A DNA stretch of 64,000 nt from Myxococcaceae bacterium (GTDB lineage: Bacteria; Myxococcota; UBA727; JABDBI01), in contig JAECQY010000004.1 of the NCBI GenBank assembly GCA_016000045.1, positions 1 to 64,000 on the forward strand, given 5' to 3'. The notes beneath the pieces were generated by a model. That model saw only the letters and a list, made by a program, of their open reading frames with translations. It had not been told where the DNA came from and searched no databases. Shown here in pieces: positions 33,511-42,098 of this stretch (the stretch's first letter is position 1; each line of letters opens with the position of its first letter). Both the position numbers and the translations under genes were made by a program.

Positions 33511-34638
33511 ATGCGACTTCTGATCTGTGCTTTCAGTTTTGTCTTTCTCTCTTGTACAGCGCCCAGACCGTTGAACCCAGCGGCTTTAGCGCAAGAAAAT
33601 GCATGCGTCCAAAGTCTTCAGATTGAAGACTTCCAAGGAGCTCAAATCCGCTGTGAATTGTGCTTAGAGTATGATGAATCCGTTGCTGCATGCATGAATG
33701 GACTCGGATTGGTGGCTTATTCACGAGGAAACCGTAACAAGGCCGTGTCTTATTTTACCAAAGCCATCAAGCAAAGTAAAAATTTTGCGCAAGCTCGCAA
33801 CAATCTTGGCGTCCTCTATTTTAAGGAAGATAACTTTTCGGGCGGGATCCCTTACTTTAGCGCAGCGGTTGAAATTGACCCAGGTTACGAAGATGCTCGA
33901 TATAATTTGGGCCTTAGCTATCTCAGAATGGGTCAAGCCAACCTGGCCAAAGGAGCTTCTCAAAAAGCACTCGAAAATTTTAAAGATTCGCTGCACCAAT
34001 ATTTAAAGCTCATCGCCATTAACCCAGCCTATGTAAACGGATACCGGGATTTGGGCGTGATCTTTAGCATCAGGGCTTCCATGCAAACTTTGCAAGCCAA
34101 GCGTGAAGAAGACTTGAAACAAGCCACAAACTACTTTCAAAGTTGCCTGCAACTGGATTCTACTCATGAAACATGCCTCGAGAGTTTCGGGCAACTTCTA
34201 TTGGTTGAGCATCAATACGAAGCAGCTCTGCAACAATTTACAGGCTGCTTAGCCAGCAATTCAAAGAATGCTGTTTGTATTTCCGGAATCGATCAATCTT
34301 ACCAAGGCATCCAGTTCAAGAGTCAAGCCCTCCAGGACTATGTCGCTCAACTCAAGAAAGATCCCAAAAATGCCGATGCTCACGATGGATATTGCAGCAT
34401 TCTATTCGAAAACGGAATGAACGACCTTGCTGTCTCAGAATGCCAGGCTGCCATCGCTTTGAACCCTAAGCTTTGTTCGGCCTATTATCAACTCGGCATG
34501 TATTACAAAAAAACCTTAAACAGCCCACAATCCCTCACGAATTGCCAATCCTTCGCACTTTGCCCAAGCTCCACCAAAGACCCGGAGCAGTCTGCACAGT
34601 GCAATCGTGTGATCACCACACTCAGCAATGGCCAATGA
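33511..34638 (+). CDS. TPR-repeat lipoprotein
   Basis: A 375-residue protein with a lipoprotein-like signal peptide (MRLLICAFSFVFLSC). At least five tetratricopeptide repeats follow, for example ACMNGLGLVAYSRGNRNKAV, ARNNLGVLYFKEDNFSGGI and ARYNLGLSYLRMG. Several cysteines mark the last third. TPR lipoproteins of this layout (PilF/Tgl-like) help assemble outer-membrane complexes, but no pilus genes are near. ATGA overlap with the FHA gene. Confidence 0.85.
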   Translation: MRLLICAFSFVFLSCTAPRPLNPAALAQENACVQSLQIEDFQGAQIRCELCLEYDESVAACMNGLGLVAYSRGNRNKAVSYFTKAIKQSKNFAQARNNLGVLYFKEDNFSGGIPYFSAAVEIDPGYEDARYNLGLSYLRMGQANLAKGASQKALENFKDSLHQYLKLIAINPAYVNGYRDLGVIFSIRASMQTLQAKREEDLKQATNYFQSCLQLDSTHETCLESFGQLLLVEHQYEAALQQFTGCLASNSKNAVCISGIDQSYQGIQFKSQALQDYVAQLKKDPKNADAHDGYCSILFENGMNDLAVSECQAAIALNPKLCSAYYQLGMYYKKTLNSPQSLTNCQSFALCPSSTKDPEQSAQCNRVITTLSNGQ

Positions 34639-35147
34639 CGCAATCACTGACTATTACCGATGGACCCTCCCAAGGCTTTGTGTTTGAGCTGGCCGCCAAG
34701 CAGTCCGAAATTTTCATTGGGCGAGAAAAATCATGCACCCTCGTTTTAGACAGCAAAAGTGTTTCACGGAAACACGCCCTCATTCGGCAGGATATTGATG
34801 GCGTTTGGCTTGAAGATCTGAAAAGCAAAAATGGTGTTTGGTTGAATGGAAGCAAGATATCCAAGCCCGCTTTATTACAAGATGAAGCGCAGATTCAGAT
34901 GGGCGATATTCACTTACGTTTTTCCGATTCCAATGCAGCAATTCTTAAAAAGCTCTCGACTGTTCCAGCGTTCCATGAGGCAGAAACGGCAGATTCGAGC
35001 TCTTCAATCGCAAATTCGAACGTGCTCTTGGAAGACTCGACACCCCAGAGCATGCCCTCTCCCTGGTTAGACTATGTCTACATTGGATCAATGGTGGTTG
35101 TGGTGGCCGGACTCATCGTAGGTGCCTTGCTATGGTTCAACAACTAA
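34635..35147 (+). CDS. FHA-domain protein with C-terminal membrane anchor
   Basis: A 170-residue protein. Residues 5-100 are a forkhead-associated domain with IGREKSC, SKSVSRKHALI and LKSKNGVWLNG, which binds phosphothreonine peptides. A Ser-rich linker leads to one C-terminal helix (YIGSMVVVVAGLIVGALLWF), so the FHA domain faces the cytosol if the tail is anchored. Its partner kinase is not in the window. ATG 34635 overlaps the TPR gene stop; the frame open from 34473 is inside that gene. Confidence 0.9.
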   Translation: MTQSLTITDGPSQGFVFELAAKQSEIFIGREKSCTLVLDSKSVSRKHALIRQDIDGVWLEDLKSKNGVWLNGSKISKPALLQDEAQIQMGDIHLRFSDSNAAILKKLSTVPAFHEAETADSSSSIANSNVLLEDSTPQSMPSPWLDYVYIGSMVVVVAGLIVGALLWFNN

Positions 35148-35165
35148 TATAGTTTGCGAGGACCT

Positions 35166-36512
35166 ATGTTCTGTTGCCAATCTTGTGGTCAAACACAGCA
35201 AAAATGGATGGGCAAATGCCCGGCTTGTCAATCTTGGAACACGCTAACAGAAGAGGTCTCTTCCGACCGACTCAAAAAGCCAAAACGGACTCCAGGGCCG
35301 AAACCAACTCGAATCACAGAGGTTGTTCATGAATTTGTGAAACGATACTCTTTTGGTCTGGCTGAGCTCGATCGAGTTCTCGGAGGCGGACTTGTTCCCG
35401 GCTCCGTCACCCTCATCAGCGGGGAACCGGGTATCGGCAAAAGCACCTTGCTGCTCACCTGCGCCCATCGCATTGCCGAGCTGGGTCAAACCGTTCTTTA
35501 CGTTTCAGGAGAAGAATCTCTCACGCAAATTCACATGACCGCCGAACGACTCGGTGCCTTAAATCCTCGACTTTTGCTGTTGGCTGAGACCAACTTAGAA
35601 TCTGCCAGGCAAGCCATCGAAGAGACTCGGCCGAACGTTTTGATTTTAGATTCGGTTCAAACGCTCTATTCTCCGGAAATTGGTTCTGTAGCGGGCTCTG
35701 TATCGCAAATACGAGAAGTAACAGCTCAAATCGTTCAACAAGCTAAAAGCAACAACATGGCAACTTTTTTAGTGGGCCATGTCACCAAAGATGGCCAAAT
35801 CGCAGGCCCACGTTTGCTCGAGCATATGGTTGATACCGTGCTCTACTTTGAGACGGCACGTTCAGGGCCGTATCGATTCTTACGAGCCCACAAAAACCGT
35901 TTTGGTTCCACTCAAGAGTTGGGCGTGTTTGAAATGCGCTCAACGGGTTTGATTGAAGTCAGCAACCCATCCGCTTTTTTTCTAGCCGAACGCCCTGTGG
36001 GCCGACCTGGCTCTGCGATTGCCGCCGCCATCGAAGGTTCTCAGCCAATCTTAGTCGAAGTTCAGGCTCTTTGTGTGCAGACCTTGTTCGGAAACCCAAG
36101 ACGGACCACGGTTGGAATCGAATCCACTCGATGCGCCATGATCGCTGCTGTCTTGGAAAAGCACGCCGGTATCGCTCTATCGGGCTATGATTTATTTCTC
36201 AACGTGGCAGGAGGCGCTATGTTAAGTGAAACAGCGGTCGACCTTCCGGTGGCAGTTGCTTTGGCTTCTAGCTTGACCGGCAAAGCCGTTGAAGCGGATC
36301 TGGTGTGTTTTGGAGAAATCGGCCTATCCGGAGAGATTCGCGGGATACACCGCGTTGAATCCCGTCTACAAGAAGCAAAACGCATGGGGTTTCGAAGAGC
36401 TGTTCTCCCGCAGGTGAGCCTGGAAGGACTTAGCGTACCCAGCGGGTTCGAAGTTATCTCGGTAAGCACACTCTCGAAAGCCATGGAGGCTGCATTATGC
36501 CTTGGATCTTGA
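35166..36512 (+). CDS. radA: DNA repair protein RadA
   Basis: A 448-residue RecA-like helicase for branch migration in recombination. Features in order: C4 zinc finger (CCQSCGQTQQKWMGKCPAC), Walker A GEPGIGKST, RadA-specific AHKNRFGSTQELGVFEM, and the Lon-like C-terminal domain (FGEIGLSGEIRGI). ATG at 35166 follows GAGG at 4-base spacing; a TTG at 35154 also opens the frame. It overlaps the EVE gene by 16 bp. Confidence 0.97.
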   Translation: MFCCQSCGQTQQKWMGKCPACQSWNTLTEEVSSDRLKKPKRTPGPKPTRITEVVHEFVKRYSFGLAELDRVLGGGLVPGSVTLISGEPGIGKSTLLLTCAHRIAELGQTVLYVSGEESLTQIHMTAERLGALNPRLLLLAETNLESARQAIEETRPNVLILDSVQTLYSPEIGSVAGSVSQIREVTAQIVQQAKSNNMATFLVGHVTKDGQIAGPRLLEHMVDTVLYFETARSGPYRFLRAHKNRFGSTQELGVFEMRSTGLIEVSNPSAFFLAERPVGRPGSAIAAAIEGSQPILVEVQALCVQTLFGNPRRTTVGIESTRCAMIAAVLEKHAGIALSGYDLFLNVAGGAMLSETAVDLPVAVALASSLTGKAVEADLVCFGEIGLSGEIRGIHRVESRLQEAKRMGFRRAVLPQVSLEGLSVPSGFEVISVSTLSKAMEAALCLGS

Positions 36513-36904
36513 AAACCGAACCTTCTGAATATTCGTTTGCGGATCTGGAACGCGAGAAAATAACCCGTTGGGATGGAGTCCGCAATTATCAAGCTCGCAA
36601 CAATCTCAGATCCATGAAAACAGGCGATCCTTGCTTGATTTATGAATCCGTTGGACCCAAAAAAATCGTAGGCTCGGCAAGAGTCTCTCAAGAAGCCTAC
36701 CCAGACCCCAAAGACCCTTCCTGGCTTTGCGTCGACATTGCTCTGGGATCGCGATTTCCCAACACTGTCTCGCTTGATTTCTTGAAGTCAGACCCGGTTC
36801 TCAGCCAAATTTCACTGGTCAAACAATCTCGACTCAGCGTCTGTCCAATCACCCAAGGTGTGTATCAAAGCATCGTCCATGTGTGCCAGCTTTCAAGTCT
36901 TTGA
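36497..36904 (+). CDS. EVE-domain (PUA-like) protein
   Basis: A 135-residue EVE-domain protein. ILKTEPSEYSFADLE, WDGVRNYQARNNLRSMKTGD and the LSV ending are hallmark parts. EVE domains resemble YTH/PUA folds and are thought to bind modified bases in nucleic acids. The common YHS motif after the strand following MKxGD is YES here. It overlaps radA. Confidence 0.9.
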   Translation: MPWILKTEPSEYSFADLEREKITRWDGVRNYQARNNLRSMKTGDPCLIYESVGPKKIVGSARVSQEAYPDPKDPSWLCVDIALGSRFPNTVSLDFLKSDPVLSQISLVKQSRLSVCPITQGVYQSIVHVCQLSSL

Positions 36905-36953
36905 ACCCCAGCGTGATTGTCAATGCTTGGAATTCATGCCAAATTGAGGCTTC

Positions 36954-37667
36954 ATGTTTGACCTGCTCACAGACCCCAATACCTACCTCAGCCTGATGAC
37001 ACTCACAGCGCTTGAAATTGTTTTGGGAATCGATAACATTTTGTTCTTAAGCATTGTTGCCTCTCGACTGCCCAAACATCAACAAGAAACCGCTAGGCGT
37101 CTGGGACTCTCTCTTGCTCTCATCGGTCGTTTGTCACTTTTATTTAGCTTGTCTTGGCTTCTCTCTCTGCATGAGCCCCTATTGGTTCTCGCGGGCTACG
37201 TTTTTTCGGCTCATGATCTGGTCCTTGGCTTGGGAGGGCTATTTCTGATCTACAAGGCCACTCAAGAAATTTATCTCTCGCTCGAAGGCCGGGAAGAGGC
37301 AAGAGAAGTCAAAGTACTTTCTTTGCGATCCGCTTTGGTTCAAATCTTTCTTCTAGATATCGTATTCTCATTGGATTCCATCATTACTGCGGTCGGATTA
37401 GCCAACCAGATCGCGATCATGTCGATTGCTATTTTGATTGCTGTGGTGATTATGCTCTTTGGCTCCCGCTATGTGAATGATTTCCTCGAAAAGCATCCTT
37501 CTATGAAAATCCTAGGCCTGGCATTTTTGTTGTTAGTCGGGGTACTGTTGTTTGCGGATGCACTCGGAACCCATTTTCCAAGAGCTTATGTTTACTCGGC
37601 GCTCGGATTTTCGGCATTTGTTGAATTTTTGAATATTCAACATCGAAAAAATAATCGCGCTGCATGA
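36954..37667 (+). CDS. TerC-family integral membrane protein
   Basis: A 237-residue protein with about seven helices. The acid-rich transmembrane motifs of TerC/YgdQ/YkoY are present: LTALEIVLGIDNILFLSIVASRLP and IVFSLDSIITAVGLANQ. These proteins are linked to manganese export or metal loading of exported enzymes. The gene is 50 bp after the EVE gene. Confidence 0.92.
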   Translation: MFDLLTDPNTYLSLMTLTALEIVLGIDNILFLSIVASRLPKHQQETARRLGLSLALIGRLSLLFSLSWLLSLHEPLLVLAGYVFSAHDLVLGLGGLFLIYKATQEIYLSLEGREEAREVKVLSLRSALVQIFLLDIVFSLDSIITAVGLANQIAIMSIAILIAVVIMLFGSRYVNDFLEKHPSMKILGLAFLLLVGVLLFADALGTHFPRAYVYSALGFSAFVEFLNIQHRKNNRAA

Positions 37668-37684
37668 ACCTTTTCCTGGGGATC

Positions 37685-37711
37685 CTTCGACTTAAGATCC
37701 ATGAGTCGAAG
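37685..37711. terminator. Hairpin after the TerC gene
   Basis: CTTCGACT and AGTCGAAG form a perfect 8-bp stem with an 11-base loop 18 bp after the TerC stop. There is no T-run on the plus strand. It could end the radA-EVE-terC transcript or stabilise its 3' end. Confidence 0.4.
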
Positions 37712-37777
37712 TGATCAAATGGAAGCCAGGCAGACACAAACTTGATTCCTGTCGTACTTTCGCTTAATCTCCCTTCC

Positions 37778-38506
37778 ATGCCTTCTGCAGCCTTCGTTTT
37801 TGGATTGAAAATGCTCCACTGGCCCTGCTATTTTCGATTTCTAGCAAATCTTAATAAGCCCATTGCAGCGCAAGATCTCGTCCTTTCTCAAATTGTCACC
37901 TGTCTTTCGAACACAAAGTACGGGCTTCTTTTTAATATTAACCGAAGAGATCCCTATCCTGAACTCATTCAAAAACTTCCGTTGGTCAGTTATGAAAAGC
38001 TCAAACATTGGATTTTACGTCAGCAAAATAGCCTCAGCGATCTTTTAGTGAACGAGTCGGTGATTCGATATGAGCTCATAAAAGACAATTCAATTGTACC
38101 TTATACAAAATCATTAATCCGTTCTTTTTATCAATCGTTTTCTATTCAGCTCGTTAGCACACCTCAAGAAGAACTGGATCTGGATGGCTGCCTAAATTAC
38201 TATCGTTCTTACTGCTCTGGCGGCACATCTTCCTTTCCGTTTCAGGCTGCTCCGTATTTTGTGGAAGGCCCTTTGTTTGTTAAAATAAAAGGCAGCCCGG
38301 GCTTATTGCCTTTAGTCTCCGAGGTTTTCTTTGAATTTCAAAGCGCCTCAAAATCTATTTTACGGCTTCACGAAGTTTGTGAAGGAGACACCTACGAGCT
38401 TGTGATTACCCAAAAATCGGGACTCTATCGCTATCGAACCGGGATCCGTGTTCGAGTGGGAGCTCTGTTTCGAAAAACTCCAACCTTTGAGGTGCTAGAA
38501 TGCTGA
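37778..38506 (+). CDS. GH3-family (auxin-responsive/acyl-adenylating) protein, internally shortened
   Basis: A 242-residue product with clear GH3-family pieces at both ends: PYPELIQKLPLVSYEKLKHWI and VPYTKSLIRSFYQSF in the N-terminal half, then VFFEFQSASKS, GDTYELVITQKSGLYRYRTGIRVRVGALFRKTPTFEVLE at the C-terminus. GH3 enzymes (500-600 residues) adenylate acids and join them to amino acids. Here about half the protein is missing, including the P-loop-like TSG segment (NSIVPYTKS lacks it) and much of the middle, yet the frame is open. It is probably not an active synthetase. It overlaps the nuclease gene by 7 bp. Confidence 0.75.
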   Translation: MPSAAFVFGLKMLHWPCYFRFLANLNKPIAAQDLVLSQIVTCLSNTKYGLLFNINRRDPYPELIQKLPLVSYEKLKHWILRQQNSLSDLLVNESVIRYELIKDNSIVPYTKSLIRSFYQSFSIQLVSTPQEELDLDGCLNYYRSYCSGGTSSFPFQAAPYFVEGPLFVKIKGSPGLLPLVSEVFFEFQSASKSILRLHEVCEGDTYELVITQKSGLYRYRTGIRVRVGALFRKTPTFEVLEC

Positions 38507-39201
38507 AGCGAATATTCTTTTTCGTCAGCCTCACTTTAATCAGCACAATGGCAACGGGAAGAACGTGGTATCCCACGAAACTTTATCTCGATTCGAAGCC
38601 CATTCAGGTCTACTTTAACGATGGCGATACCTTTCATTATCTTTCGAACGGAGCCCGCATTTCGGCTCGCTTAACAGGGTACAACACTTTGGAGTCGTTC
38701 GGGCCCATCCACCAGTGGGGGCAATGGACGCCGGAAGAACTCTTTGGAATCGCCAAAGCAGCAACCCAAGAAGCTCGCAAAGGAAGCTGGTATTGCCATT
38801 CTGGAAGCCATTCAGACACATACGGTCGCCAGCTCGTCTCTTGCCCCGACTTGGCAAAACATTTAATCGATCGCGGACTCGCTCACGTCATGCTGATCAA
38901 TTCAACGGAAAGATCTCCTCTCCTCTCCTTCCAAGCTCAGGCCATCCAAAATCAATTGGGGTTTTGGAAGAAAGGTGTACCAGCGTATGTTCTTAGTTCC
39001 GTCCACAGTGCCGATGAATCGCATCGCCGTGCTTACGATCGACTCGTATCCACACAAACAGGGCGTTCGTTTCTCATTGTACACAATCGCACCTACTCTC
39101 CCTGTCAAAAAGTTCAACATACATTGTCTGCTTCCGAGTATTCTTCGAGTATGGTTTACCTCCTGTCAAATCAACGTTATAGAGCGTCTAATCCGTGTTA
39201 G
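38500..39201 (+). CDS. Exported staphylococcal-nuclease-like protein
   Basis: A 233-residue protein with a signal peptide (MLKRIFFFVSLTLISTMATG). The SNase fold is indicated by VYFNDGDTFHY, ISARLTGYNTLESFGP and DTYGRQLVSC. In S. aureus nuclease the RLxxVDTPE motif holds Arg35, Asp40 and Glu43; here Arg and Glu are kept but Asp40 is Asn (GYNTLES). The later Arg (YGRQL) is present. It could be a calcium-dependent nuclease with altered metal use. The C-terminal 70 residues are a less conserved extension with a Cys pair. Confidence 0.8.
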   Translation: MLKRIFFFVSLTLISTMATGRTWYPTKLYLDSKPIQVYFNDGDTFHYLSNGARISARLTGYNTLESFGPIHQWGQWTPEELFGIAKAATQEARKGSWYCHSGSHSDTYGRQLVSCPDLAKHLIDRGLAHVMLINSTERSPLLSFQAQAIQNQLGFWKKGVPAYVLSSVHSADESHRRAYDRLVSTQTGRSFLIVHNRTYSPCQKVQHTLSASEYSSSMVYLLSNQRYRASNPC

Positions 39202-39248
39202 GTCATGAAATTCGGCCCCCCTTTGCAACAGGGCTTTGAGCTGTCAGA

Positions 39249-40505
39249 GTGCACAGGATGAAAGGCATGAATGATTTATTCGCCAAAGAGCTCGAGATCC
39301 GAAAAGTAATTTGTGACAAGGCGATTCATGCGTTTCAGGTTTACGGTTACGAGCAACTTCAAACCCCGGTTCTAGAGCAACTTTCTCTCTTTGCGCGCAG
39401 CGCAGGTGAAAACAGCGATATTGTTTCCAAAGAAATGTATTCGCTCGAGGATCGAGATGGAACGCTGCTGTGCATGCGGCCTGAGGGGACTGCCGGGGCT
39501 GTTCGAGCGCTGGTCGATTCGGGTTATTTCAATCAAGACCCTGAAGTCAAAGCATTTTATATTGAACCGATGTTTCGACGCGAACGCCCTCAGAAAGGCC
39601 GTTTGCGCGAATTTACTCAAATTGGAGCTGAATACTTCGGTGTCCCGACTCCGGAAGCCGACATTGAATTTTTAGCCATGATCTACGACTGGCTTTCCAG
39701 CCTTCCGATTGGACCCATTGAATTGGTCATTAATTCTCTCGGTGAGAGTTCGGAGCGTCAACACTACCTGGATGCTTTGCAAGTTTTTTACACGCCGCTT
39801 CAAGAAAAGCTTTGCTCAGACTGTCAACGGCGCCTAACAAAAAACGTCTTACGACTTCTGGATTGCAAAGAGCCCAAATGCATCGCGCTCGCAGAGAATT
39901 CACCGCAACTATCAAAATACCTTGGGGAAACATCCCTCACGCACTTTGAAACCGTCCAACAAGGCCTCCGAAATCTCTTCATTCCTTTTCGCGTTTCGAA
40001 TAATTTGGTTCGAGGCCTGGATTACTATACGCGTACCGTATTTGAATTTGTGTCGCATTCCGGTCTTGGTGCGCAAAATACGATAGCTGGAGGTGGGCGC
40101 TACGACGGACTTGTTGAGGAACTTGGAGGCCTCAAGGTTCCGGCAATCGGTATGGCAGCAGGCCTTGAACGCTTGGTGATCCTCCTCGAAGAACAAGGTT
40201 ATCAACCTGAGCTGAAACGCCCAGTTTGCACACTCGTTTACGCCGATGAGCCCGGACAAAAAAAAGCTTTTGAGCTTCTAATGGCAGGTCGTAGGCAAGG
40301 TCTGTATCTGGACATGGATCCGAAAAATCGCAGCGTGAAATCGCAAATGCGGCGCGCAGATCGAAAACAATCGCAATTTGCGGTTGTTCTGGGCGAAAAC
40401 GAAGTGCTTTCTGGAACAGCTCAGTTGAAAAGCCTAGCCGATGGAAATAGCCAACCGATGGAACTGACTGCTCTGCTGGTTGAGTTAAAAAACTGCGATC
40501 GTTGA
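39249..40505 (+). CDS. hisS: Histidyl-tRNA synthetase
   Basis: A 418-residue class II synthetase. Motif 1 region VLEQLSLFARSAGENSDIVSKEMYSL, motif 2 MFRRERPQKGRLREFTQIGAE, the HisA motif LVRGLDYYTRTVFEF and motif 3 GMAAGLERLVILLEE are all clear. An unusual small Cys set (LCSDCQRR with LDCKEPKC) sits in the insertion domain. The start is GTG 39249 or ATG 39258. Confidence 0.97.
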   Translation: MHRMKGMNDLFAKELEIRKVICDKAIHAFQVYGYEQLQTPVLEQLSLFARSAGENSDIVSKEMYSLEDRDGTLLCMRPEGTAGAVRALVDSGYFNQDPEVKAFYIEPMFRRERPQKGRLREFTQIGAEYFGVPTPEADIEFLAMIYDWLSSLPIGPIELVINSLGESSERQHYLDALQVFYTPLQEKLCSDCQRRLTKNVLRLLDCKEPKCIALAENSPQLSKYLGETSLTHFETVQQGLRNLFIPFRVSNNLVRGLDYYTRTVFEFVSHSGLGAQNTIAGGGRYDGLVEELGGLKVPAIGMAAGLERLVILLEEQGYQPELKRPVCTLVYADEPGQKKAFELLMAGRRQGLYLDMDPKNRSVKSQMRRADRKQSQFAVVLGENEVLSGTAQLKSLADGNSQPMELTALLVELKNCDR

Positions 40506-40520
40506 TCGATCGAAGCCCGT

Positions 40521-42050
40521 CTAGGCAGCCAATCGCATTCGTTCATCCCCACGATATTGAAGAGCTTCTCCAACGTGGTGTGCATCCACAACCCCTGATC
40601 CCTCTAGATCAGCAATGGTTCGTGAGACTCGCAGGACACGATCGTATGCACGAGCACTCAGCCCCAATCGCTCAATGGCTTGAGCCAATAATTCTTGCCC
40701 TCCAAGGCTTGGAATCGCGCATGCCATTAACTGAGCTTTGCTCATGGTCGCGTTCAATTTTCCTGCTCCCAAACGAGTTGTTTGAATCTTCTGGGCTGCT
40801 ATCACCCGTTCCCGTACTCGCGCTGAATCTTCACCCGCTCGAGCGCTTTGCAAAGCGACTAAATCCACCGGTGGAACATCGATGTGCAAATCAATACGAT
40901 CTAACAGCGGACCACTTAAACGGCCTTTATACCTTGAAATATCGATAAAGCTGCATCGACACCGTCGCCTCGGGCTCCCAAAATTTCCGCAAGGACACGG
41001 ATTCATCGCCGCGACTAACATGATTTTGGCAGGATATTTAATCGTGGCATTGGCCCTGCTTAAAACCACTTCTCCTGATTCCAGAGGCTGTCGAAGGACT
41101 TCCAGAACATTGCGAGAGAATTCGGGTAATTCGTCCAGAAATAACACTCCGTTGCTGGCAAGACTCAGTTCTCCTGGCCTCGGGATTCCACTGCCACCCC
41201 CAATCAATCCTGCGCGAGTCATCGAATGGTGCGGAGCTCGAAAAGGACGCTGCGCAATCAGTCCACCATTGGCTAAAGTCAGTCCAGCCGCAGAATGAAT
41301 ACGAGTTACCTCTAAAGCCTGCACTTGATCCATCGCTGGAAGAATGCTGGGAAGGCATCGAGCCATCATCGTCTTACCAGAACCAGGCCCTCCCATCATA
41401 ATCAAATTATGGCCCCCTGCTGCAGCTACTTCTAATGCACGCCGTGCTTGATACTGCCCTCGGACATCTGCGAGATCAAGCTCTTGTTCTAGATGAACCG
41501 GCATCGATTGAGCAACCGCTTTTGGAACGCGCTCATCGTTTCCAGTATTCAGAAACTCCACGGCATCTCGAAAACATTCTACCGATCGGACTTCGATCCC
41601 TTCGACCAATGCAGCCTCCGATCCATTCTCTCGGGAAACCAGCAGCCTGCGAAACCCCATCTCTTTAGCCAGTTGGGCTGCGGCGAGTGCACCTCGAACC
41701 GGCCGAACTTGACCTGACAAAGACAGTTCTCCCAACACAAAGACTCCTTCAAGCTCTTGAGGAGGAACAATCCCTTGTGCCGCTAGGATGCCCAAGGCGA
41801 TAGGGAAATCAAAGCCGGTTCCCTCTTTGCGCAAATTGGCAGGAGCTAAGTTGACGGTAATGCGCCCAGATGGAAACAAGTAGTCTGAGTTTGAAATGGC
41901 TGCTTGAACGCGTACCCTGGCCTCTTTGACCGTATTTTCAGGCAAACCCACCGTTGCAAAACCTGGCAAGCCGTTGGCAATATCAATTTCGACTTGAATA
42001 GGAACAGCGTCAATTCCTTGAACAGTAGCGCAGTGAACGATAGCGAGCAT
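40521..42050 (-). CDS. comM: Mg-chelatase-like AAA+ ATPase ComM/YifB
   Basis: A 509-residue protein. The N-terminal Lon-like domain (VEIDIANGLPGFATVGLPENTVKEARVRVQAAI, FPSGRITVNLAPANLRKEG) precedes an AAA+ module with Walker A GGPGSGKTMMARCLPSILP, Walker B GVLFLDELPEF and the four-Cys AMNPCPCGNFGSPRRRCRC segment. ComM is a hexameric helicase for branch migration during natural transformation. It is followed upstream by recJ on the same strand, both in recombination. Confidence 0.96.
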   Translation of the reverse strand: MLAIVHCATVQGIDAVPIQVEIDIANGLPGFATVGLPENTVKEARVRVQAAISNSDYLFPSGRITVNLAPANLRKEGTGFDFPIALGILAAQGIVPPQELEGVFVLGELSLSGQVRPVRGALAAAQLAKEMGFRRLLVSRENGSEAALVEGIEVRSVECFRDAVEFLNTGNDERVPKAVAQSMPVHLEQELDLADVRGQYQARRALEVAAAGGHNLIMMGGPGSGKTMMARCLPSILPAMDQVQALEVTRIHSAAGLTLANGGLIAQRPFRAPHHSMTRAGLIGGGSGIPRPGELSLASNGVLFLDELPEFSRNVLEVLRQPLESGEVVLSRANATIKYPAKIMLVAAMNPCPCGNFGSPRRRCRCSFIDISRYKGRLSGPLLDRIDLHIDVPPVDLVALQSARAGEDSARVRERVIAAQKIQTTRLGAGKLNATMSKAQLMACAIPSLGGQELLAQAIERLGLSARAYDRVLRVSRTIADLEGSGVVDAHHVGEALQYRGDERMRLAA

Positions 42051-42098
42051 AGCGGATACTTTCTTCGAAACATCTTTTTTGGCTCATCGCCAGCCTAT

